Part shown: positions 30,111 to 34,254 of the stretch, one piece after another
Position numbering within the stretch: position 1 is the first letter of the stretch
Layout: every line of letters starts with the position of its first letter
From: Nanobdellota archaeon
GTDB taxonomy: Archaea; Nanobdellota; Nanobdellia; Woesearchaeales; GW2011-AR4
Assembly (NCBI GenBank): GCA_022564635.1
Contig: JADFLA010000009.1
Location: forward strand, 1-34,254
DNA: 34,254 nt
Direction: 5' to 3'
Program-made: the position numbers and the translations under genes
The notes under the pieces: generated by a model
Databases searched by the model: none
Told to the model about the DNA's origin: nothing
The model's input: only the letters and a program-made list of their open reading frames with translations

Positions 30111-31301
30111 ATGGTATTATTTACTGAAGATGTTAATGACAGGTTGAAAAGTCATATAGACGAATTAGAGCATTTTGAATTAATGCATGTTGGACTTCTT
30201 CCTAAGGGATGGATTCGAGTAAAACCTATAATTGTAGCATTAAAAAAAATTGATGAACGGGCGATTGAAGATTTAATTAGATTGCATAAACAAAATAGTA
30301 ATCATAGTTTATATTCTAAAGTAATGCCACTATTACTATCTCTTCATAGGGATTTACAAGATATGTTAACAGACATTCCAACTCTTGATGAGGAGAAAAA
30401 AGAAACTAAAATACTGAGCAGCTTAATTGATGAAATAAAAAGTATAATCACTAGCGACGAATGGAAAGATAAAGCTCTCATTAGTAAAATTAACTCTTCA
30501 GATCTTATTTATCGAAGAAATGAGGATACTAATCTGGCCATGATGAGATATTTAGTGCTAGCAGATCAGTTCAAAATTGCATTAAGTAAGAGACTAGGAA
30601 TCGATAATGCTTGGCACTATATACTTCCATTAGCGAGAGACCAGTTTATTCGTTTATATAGGGAAGTATACGTTGACGTAGGTAAGCTTCCACAAGAAAG
30701 GATTAAGGAGCTTGTATACCATCCGGAAAATATAGGTAAAGCACAAGACAAAAATAGAATTTGGAGGTTTCAGACTGCAAAATGGACAGTGAAAAATATA
30801 CATATAAAAGATATGGGTGTATGGCCTGCCATGGGAGAAACTGATATCTTTACCACTAGCGGGAATCTTCCTGACACCGCAATAAAAATTTTTACTATAT
30901 TAAATGGAAAAGCAAAAGAACAATCCTTATCTTCCAGATTTCGCTATCCGAATCGTATAATCAAAGGAATAATTAATAAGATGCCACTTTTAAAAGTAAA
31001 CGAATGGCCACCAAAAGTAAAACCCCATATTCCGGATGAAGTAATTAATAGTATATACTCTATACGTCATTACGCCGATATTATTTATCGTTTATTTCCA
31101 ATAATTATTATGCAAAGAGGAAAATTGACAAGGCGAGTTATAAAAAATAATGAAACAAAGAAACAGTTTGGATTTAGCTACAAAGTTACAAAATATGACA
31201 TCGACGATGGTAGCCACAGAGCACTAGCATTTGCCTTACTTGGAATAAAGAGATTAAAATGTTTTGTGGGAAGTAGTTTATATAGTTCTAACGTATCCTA
31301 A
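30111..31301 (+). CDS. Unknown protein with C-terminal ParB/sulfiredoxin-like DGxHR motif
   Basis: 396 residues, no signal peptide or membrane segment. The first 350 residues are helical-looking with many charged and aromatic positions and match nothing I recognise. Near the end, YDIDDGSHRALAFALLGIKRLKCFV (motif DDGSHR at 365-370) resembles the DGxHR-A-AA--LG segment of the ParB/Srx fold used in DNA-binding partition proteins, some nucleases and DndB/DGQHR-type proteins. The rest of a ParB domain (GxxR boxes, helix-turn-helix) is not clear, although LTRRV and KLPQER could be partial matches. It is the only gene between the repeats beside tRNA-Gly. It could be a mobile-element, defence or replication protein; function not assigned. 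Confidence 0.55.
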   Translation: MVLFTEDVNDRLKSHIDELEHFELMHVGLLPKGWIRVKPIIVALKKIDERAIEDLIRLHKQNSNHSLYSKVMPLLLSLHRDLQDMLTDIPTLDEEKKETKILSSLIDEIKSIITSDEWKDKALISKINSSDLIYRRNEDTNLAMMRYLVLADQFKIALSKRLGIDNAWHYILPLARDQFIRLYREVYVDVGKLPQERIKELVYHPENIGKAQDKNRIWRFQTAKWTVKNIHIKDMGVWPAMGETDIFTTSGNLPDTAIKIFTILNGKAKEQSLSSRFRYPNRIIKGIINKMPLLKVNEWPPKVKPHIPDEVINSIYSIRHYADIIYRLFPIIIMQRGKLTRRVIKNNETKKQFGFSYKVTKYDIDDGSHRALAFALLGIKRLKCFVGSSLYSSNVS

Positions 31302-31384
31302 ATTTTTCGATTATAATTTTAACTTTAACGTTACTTCACAATATCCAGAAAAACAAGAAGGAGGTCAAAAGCAGGTATAATTAT

Positions 31385-31397
31385 ATAGAATTAGACC
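31385..31397 (-). repeat. Inverted repeat, right arm
   Basis: ATAGAATTAGACC on the plus strand, the exact reverse complement of 30039-30051. Confidence 0.65.
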
Positions 31398-31412
31398 CGA
31401 TGCCGTGACATT

Positions 31413-31424
31413 CGGCTGCCGTAT
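31413..31424 (+). repeat. Direct repeat, right copy
   Basis: CGGCTGCCGTAT, identical to the tRNA-Gly 3' end. Its first three bases also pair with CCG at 31397-31399 in a short imperfect hairpin (CCGATG, loop, CATTCGG) just past the stop of the gene on the minus strand. Confidence 0.6.
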
Positions 31425-31640
31425 TTAAGCATTCTTAATAGCAGAACCAATCATAATCCCAGCCACAATAATTGCAGAAGACAAGACAACCCAATTGGCA
31501 TCTGGGCTATAGCCCATCAAACCAGAACTAAACTTTACAATCACTAAAGTTGCTATGAAATAGATAACTCCCATAGCAATAAGAAGTAATGAGGCTATTA
31601 CCGTTACAATTAAATTCTCAAAAAGTTTCCCCCTACCCAT
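31425..31640 (-). CDS. Small two-segment membrane protein
   Basis: 71 residues: a short basic start (MGRGKLFEN), a first membrane helix (LIVTVIASLLLIAMGVIYFIA), a loop with SSGLMGYSPDANW, and a second helix (VVLSSAIIVAGIMIGSAI). It resembles small hypothetical membrane proteins of DPANN genomes, but no function is known to me. TATA-like ATATATTTAAAT (31662-31673) lies 22-33 nt upstream. Confidence 0.65.
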   Translation of the reverse strand: MGRGKLFENLIVTVIASLLLIAMGVIYFIATLVIVKFSSGLMGYSPDANWVVLSSAIIVAGIMIGSAIKNA

Positions 31641-31703
31641 AACCCCAACATTTTTTTTATGATTTAAATATATTTGCTTTTTAGGCTATAGTAATCCACG
31701 AAA

Positions 31704-31713
31704 ACTATATAAA
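31704..31713 (+). promoter_or_regulatory. TATA box of the kinase-like gene
   Basis: ACTATATAAA, 25-34 nt before the ATG at 31738. Confidence 0.5.
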
Positions 31714-31737
31714 CTATATTCTGCTATCATATATGTT

Positions 31738-32331
31738 ATGAAATGGGAGTTTTTTCATGAAATAGGAAGGAAAGTAATACACCTAACAATTTTGATAGTC
31801 CTTATACTATTTTTTGCAATAAAGAACCAAGTAGGACAGCAAGCAGCATTTCTTTTCCTGGTATTTTTGCTTATAATATTCCTAATTTTAGAATATCTTA
31901 GATTAGACCTTAATCTGAAGCTTCCTTTTTTTCATCGTTTCATAAGACCAAAGGAACAATATAAGATTTTTGGGATCATATTTTTCCTTTCAGCTACAAT
32001 AATAGCCCTAGCAGTTTTTGATACTGCTATTGCGCTTGCAGCATTATTGATGACAACTTTTGGTGATATGTTTGCTTCTATAGCAGGAAAAAAGTATGGA
32101 ACAACAATGCTCTTTAGGAATAAAACAGTTATTGGCTTTGTAACAGAATTAATAACAAATTTAATAATAGCAATAATAATAAGTTTATTTTTCTCAATCA
32201 ACATTTACATTCCCATTATAATGGCTTTTGCAGCAACCGTAACAGAGACTATGGTAGACGAATTGGATGATAATCTGGCAGTTCCACTAGTAAGTGGCTT
32301 TATTGGCCAAATACTTATCTTAGCAATTTAA
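31738..32331 (+). CDS. Polyprenol/diacylglycerol kinase-like membrane protein (SEC59/DGK1/VTE5 type)
   Basis: 197 residues, about six membrane segments. The CTP-dependent lipid kinase family pattern is visible: an N-terminal FHEIGRKVIHL (6-16), then FGDMFASIAGKKYG and NKTVIGFVTELI, and a final TETMVDELDDNLAVPLVSG. Members phosphorylate dolichol, phytol or diacylglycerol, or convert lipid phosphates using CTP. In archaea the substrate is probably an isoprenoid alcohol (inference). The last 17 nt overlap the convergent gene. Confidence 0.8.
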   Translation: MKWEFFHEIGRKVIHLTILIVLILFFAIKNQVGQQAAFLFLVFLLIIFLILEYLRLDLNLKLPFFHRFIRPKEQYKIFGIIFFLSATIIALAVFDTAIALAALLMTTFGDMFASIAGKKYGTTMLFRNKTVIGFVTELITNLIIAIIISLFFSINIYIPIIMAFAATVTETMVDELDDNLAVPLVSGFIGQILILAI

Positions 32332-32779
32332 TCTTGTTATTTAATTCTTCTAAGCCTAAGGGATTTACCATCTCTGCCATGGATTTAAGTCCAGACTCCA
32401 AAGAAGTCCTGTCACATATCTTGTCATGAATATAGGGACATATTACCCAAACTTTATCAGAATCAGAAAAAGGATTTACGAAATAAATGTTCAAAAATCT
32501 AAACTCAACTAATTGTTTCCAATTACTCACAATAAACCTTATGTTTGTGGAATTGTTTAAGGTAAAAATACCATAATAACTATCATTTTTTATCCTATTA
32601 ATAATATCACCTTCAAGAGTTAAACTAACAATAAAATATTTTGTCTTATCTTTATAATTGATAATAAAATCAAATCCTTCTTTATACTTTTCAATATTAA
32701 CTATCTCCCCCTTTACACTATCCTTATTTTCCAAAAACCTTATACTCCAATCAACTATGAAAGAATTAACATTATTCAT
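32315..32779 (-). CDS. Uncharacterised protein next to PCNA
   Basis: 154 residues, soluble, no signal. The N-terminal half (SFIVDWSIRFLENKD, then EGFDFIINYKDKTKYFIVSL) alternates hydrophobic and charged residues in a way that could fit an alpha/beta nuclease-like or sensor fold, and the C-terminal half has VWVICPYIHDKICD with two Cys. I do not recognise the family. It lies 39 nt downstream of pcn on the same strand and may share its transcript. Confidence 0.6.
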   Translation of the reverse strand: MNNVNSFIVDWSIRFLENKDSVKGEIVNIEKYKEGFDFIINYKDKTKYFIVSLTLEGDIINRIKNDSYYGIFTLNNSTNIRFIVSNWKQLVEFRFLNIYFVNPFSDSDKVWVICPYIHDKICDRTSLESGLKSMAEMVNPLGLEELNNKIKLLR

Positions 32780-32818
32780 ACAAACAAAACTAGAAATAAT
32801 TATTTATAAAATTTGTGC

Positions 32819-33565
32819 TTATTCATTCTCTACCCTTGGAGCAAGAATAAAACTAAGCATTACCTTATCTACAGCCTTATATTCAAGCTTTAATGGATAA
32901 TCATTGTTGAAACAAATAGAAACCTCATCTGCTATCTTGCTGCCAGTTACCATCTTCTTAAGATACTCAATGCTGTACTTTGCCTTTACTTTCTCACCCC
33001 CATCAACATTTATTTTTGTTTTGCCTCCTTCCTTAACCTCAATTTTTGCCTGGCTTAAGTCCCCTTCAGCGTTTATAGTGAATTTTTTTGGTTCTGCCAT
33101 AAAAGTTACAGACTCTGCAACCACATCAACATCCTCCACAGCCTCATTCAGAATCTCAGAAGCAAGCTTTATAGCAACAGGAAATTTTAAATCGGGTATT
33201 TTTTGTTCTTTCTCATCAAGTTCTATTATTGGTAAATTAAATGTTCTCAAATTAGTTCCCTTTAATTCTACCCTTAATTTATTTTCAGGATCAAGTTCTA
33301 AAGTAAGCATGTCATCTGGTTTTGCTCTTCTCAATATCTGCTTTAGATTGCTTAGATTAATAGCAAACTCAACATCCTTCTTTACATCATATTCTGTAAA
33401 AGAACTGCTCAATAACTTAAAAATAACCATTGCAACATTTGCTGGATCCATAGCAACTAACTCAATAGCCTCTTTATTAACCTTAAATCTTGCTTCATTC
33501 ACTAGTTCAGAAATTATTGATATGCTTTCCTTTAGGTATTTAGGTTCTGCAAGAGTTAGCTTCAT
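32819..33565 (-). CDS. pcn: DNA polymerase sliding clamp (PCNA)
   Basis: Ring-shaped clamp that tethers polymerase, ligase and Fen1 to DNA. Two PCNA folds are visible with the family patterns FKVNKEAIELVAMDPANVAM, the FAINLSNLKQILRRAKPDDM stretch and a C-terminal DYPLKLEYKAVDKVMLSFIL. 248 residues from ATG 33565, normal length. This start is chosen because homologues begin MK(L/F)xLxxP and GGGGGT lies 7 nt upstream; the frame to 33589 adds eight residues that cover the ribosome-binding site. One PCNA is seen, implying a homotrimer. Confidence 0.95.
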   Translation of the reverse strand: MKLTLAEPKYLKESISIISELVNEARFKVNKEAIELVAMDPANVAMVIFKLLSSSFTEYDVKKDVEFAINLSNLKQILRRAKPDDMLTLELDPENKLRVELKGTNLRTFNLPIIELDEKEQKIPDLKFPVAIKLASEILNEAVEDVDVVAESVTFMAEPKKFTINAEGDLSQAKIEVKEGGKTKINVDGGEKVKAKYSIEYLKKMVTGSKIADEVSICFNNDYPLKLEYKAVDKVMLSFILAPRVENE

Positions 33566-33594
33566 AGTATGTACCCCCAAAAGTAGCAAATGAT

Positions 33595-33610
33595 TATTTA
33601 TTTATATATT
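33595..33610 (-). promoter_or_regulatory. TATA-like element of pcn
   Basis: ATATATAAATAAATAA on the minus strand, in the gap between the nuclease gene and pcn, 30-45 nt before the ATG. This would leave a short leader that includes the GGGGGT ribosome-binding site. Confidence 0.5.
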
Positions 33611-33618
33611 TTTGTGTT

Positions 33619-34254
33619 TTAAATTACCACTTTATGCCCGTCTTTTACCAGAAATATGTTCTTATCCCTCTTGTACCCCATTTCAACAGCCAAGTCAGCA
33701 AGAGCATCTTTCATTTCCTTGTTTCCGTGAGCAGGAATTATATTTTTAGGTTTGACCAAATTAATGAAGTCTCTTAAATCTTCCCTAGCTGCGTGTCCTG
33801 ACTGGTGGATATCTTTAAAAATCCTTACACCGAACCGCTTTAATTCATTTTCTAGTGCTTCCCTATTCGCTATATTTGTAGGTGTTGGTATGGTCTTGCA
33901 AGAAAATATTACATTATCATCATGATATAGTTTAAATTTTAGCTCTCCTTTTGCAATCCTGTACAAAACAGATTTAGGCTCTCCTTGATGTCCTGTAACA
34001 ACCAAAAGATATTTTTTCCTTTCCTTATCAACTTTTTTTAATTTTCTTTCTATCTGCCTTCCATATTTTACAATCTCTATATCCTTGGAAAAATTTACTA
34101 ATCCAACATTTTCAGCGGCCTTTACATACTTAGATAATGACCTCCCCATAAAAACAATTTTCCTATTCAGCTTTTTACCAAACTCTATGATAGACTTAAG
34201 TCTTGCTATATGAGAAGCAAAAGTAGTCACTACAATTAGATTATTTTTATTATC
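33619..34254 (-). CDS. RNase J-type beta-CASP nuclease, C-terminal part
   Basis: The frame is open to the right edge, so the 5' part (with the metallo-beta-lactamase HxHxDH motif) is outside. About 211 residues are visible: NLIVVTTFASHIARLKSI marks the start of the beta-CASP domain, followed by VVTGHQGEPKSVL, the HQSGHAAREDLRDFI motif and KNIIPAHGNKEMK. These fit archaeal RNase J, a 5'-3' exo/endonuclease in RNA decay. The apparent GTG start at 34230 is only an internal codon. Confidence 0.88.
   Translation of the reverse strand, partial: DNKNNLIVVTTFASHIARLKSIIEFGKKLNRKIVFMGRSLSKYVKAAENVGLVNFSKDIEIVKYGRQIERKLKKVDKERKKYLLVVTGHQGEPKSVLYRIAKGELKFKLYHDDNVIFSCKTIPTPTNIANREALENELKRFGVRIFKDIHQSGHAAREDLRDFINLVKPKNIIPAHGNKEMKDALADLAVEMGYKRDKNIFLVKDGHKVVI

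Larger units (their letters stand above)
30017..31424. mobile_element. Candidate small integrated element at the tRNA-Gly 3' end
   Basis: CGGCTGCCGTAT, the 3' end of the tRNA plus 2 nt (30017-30028), recurs in the same orientation at 31413-31424. Just inside, GGTCTAATTCTAT (30039-30051) recurs inverted as ATAGAATTAGACC (31385-31397). Between them is a single gene (30111-31301). Direct repeats of a tRNA end are typical of archaeal integration sites, but no known integrase or transposase motif is seen in the gene. Confidence 0.5.

Noticed and set aside
31302-31384. Small ORF after the GGAGGTC at about 31360
   Set aside because: A good ribosome-binding-like sequence is present but no ATG, GTG or TTG at a suitable distance opens a usable frame.
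32904-33593. 229-codon plus-strand frame opposite pcn
   Set aside because: Long only because PCNA codon usage leaves the antisense frame open; the protein is Ser/Phe/Leu-rich with no recognisable family.

Overview
The window is archaeal and very probably from a DPANN-type organism (Woesearchaeota/Pacearchaeota-like). It is strongly A+T-rich, and the ribosomal proteins include archaeal/eukaryotic-only families (L14e, L19e, L32e, L34e, S4e). Other archaeal marks are an SUI1/eIF1 gene, PCNA, a Hef helicase-nuclease, a type IV pilin with an archaeal signal, a single-chain PriS-PriL primase, TATA-box promoters sitting about 25-30 nt before start codons, and a tRNA with a bulge-helix-bulge-type intron. 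The phylum is an inference from gene content; no 16S gene is present.

Layout. (1) 1-3862, + strand: the 3' part of a radical SAM gene abuts phenylalanyl-tRNA synthetase pheS-pheT; pheS appears to lack its N-terminal domains. (2) 3869-5111, - strand: L14e and L34e, with a 475-nt hairpin-rich gap between them. (3) 5197-5694, + strand: a pilin gene set inside the ribosomal cluster. (4) 5691-20263, - strand: a long S10-spc type operon read right to left: L3, L4, L23, L2, S19, L22, S3, L29, eIF1, S17, L14, L24, S4e, L5, S14, S8, L6, L32e, L19e, L18, S5, L30, L15, SecY, a 36-codon ORF copying the SecY tail, and a DUF106 (EMC3/Oxa1-superfamily) membrane protein. Most junctions are 0-13 nt or overlap; the L23-L2 and S19-L22 gaps are wide and hold palindromes. 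rpp29, adk, cmk and truB, which many archaea keep in this cluster, are not seen. (5) 20482-28173: the fused primase, a Toprim protein, a thioredoxin-fold protein, HtpX, Hef, a small membrane protein, a degenerate M50 (site-2 protease-like) protein and a TraB protein. (6) 28370-29797: a PRC-barrel protein and a Ca2+/cation antiporter. (7) 29927-31424: tRNA-Gly(CCC) with an apparent 30-nt intron in its T loop, followed by one gene of unknown function with a ParB-like DGxHR motif. That gene is bounded by a 13-bp inverted repeat and by a 12-bp direct repeat of the tRNA 3' end. (8) 31425-34254: a small membrane protein, a polyprenol/diacylglycerol kinase-like protein, an uncharacterised protein, PCNA, and the C-terminal part of an RNase J-type nuclease running off the right edge.

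Function. Most of the window is translation (ribosome, Phe-tRNA charging, initiation), protein export and membrane insertion (SecY, DUF106), and replication/repair (primase, PCNA, Hef). The least ordinary parts are the tRNA-Gly locus with its flanking element, the secY-tail duplication, the truncated pheS, a 31-nt dispersed repeat, and a population of short perfect hairpins (often with three-base GAA/TTC/AAA/TTT loops) that sit in gaps and across several stop codons.
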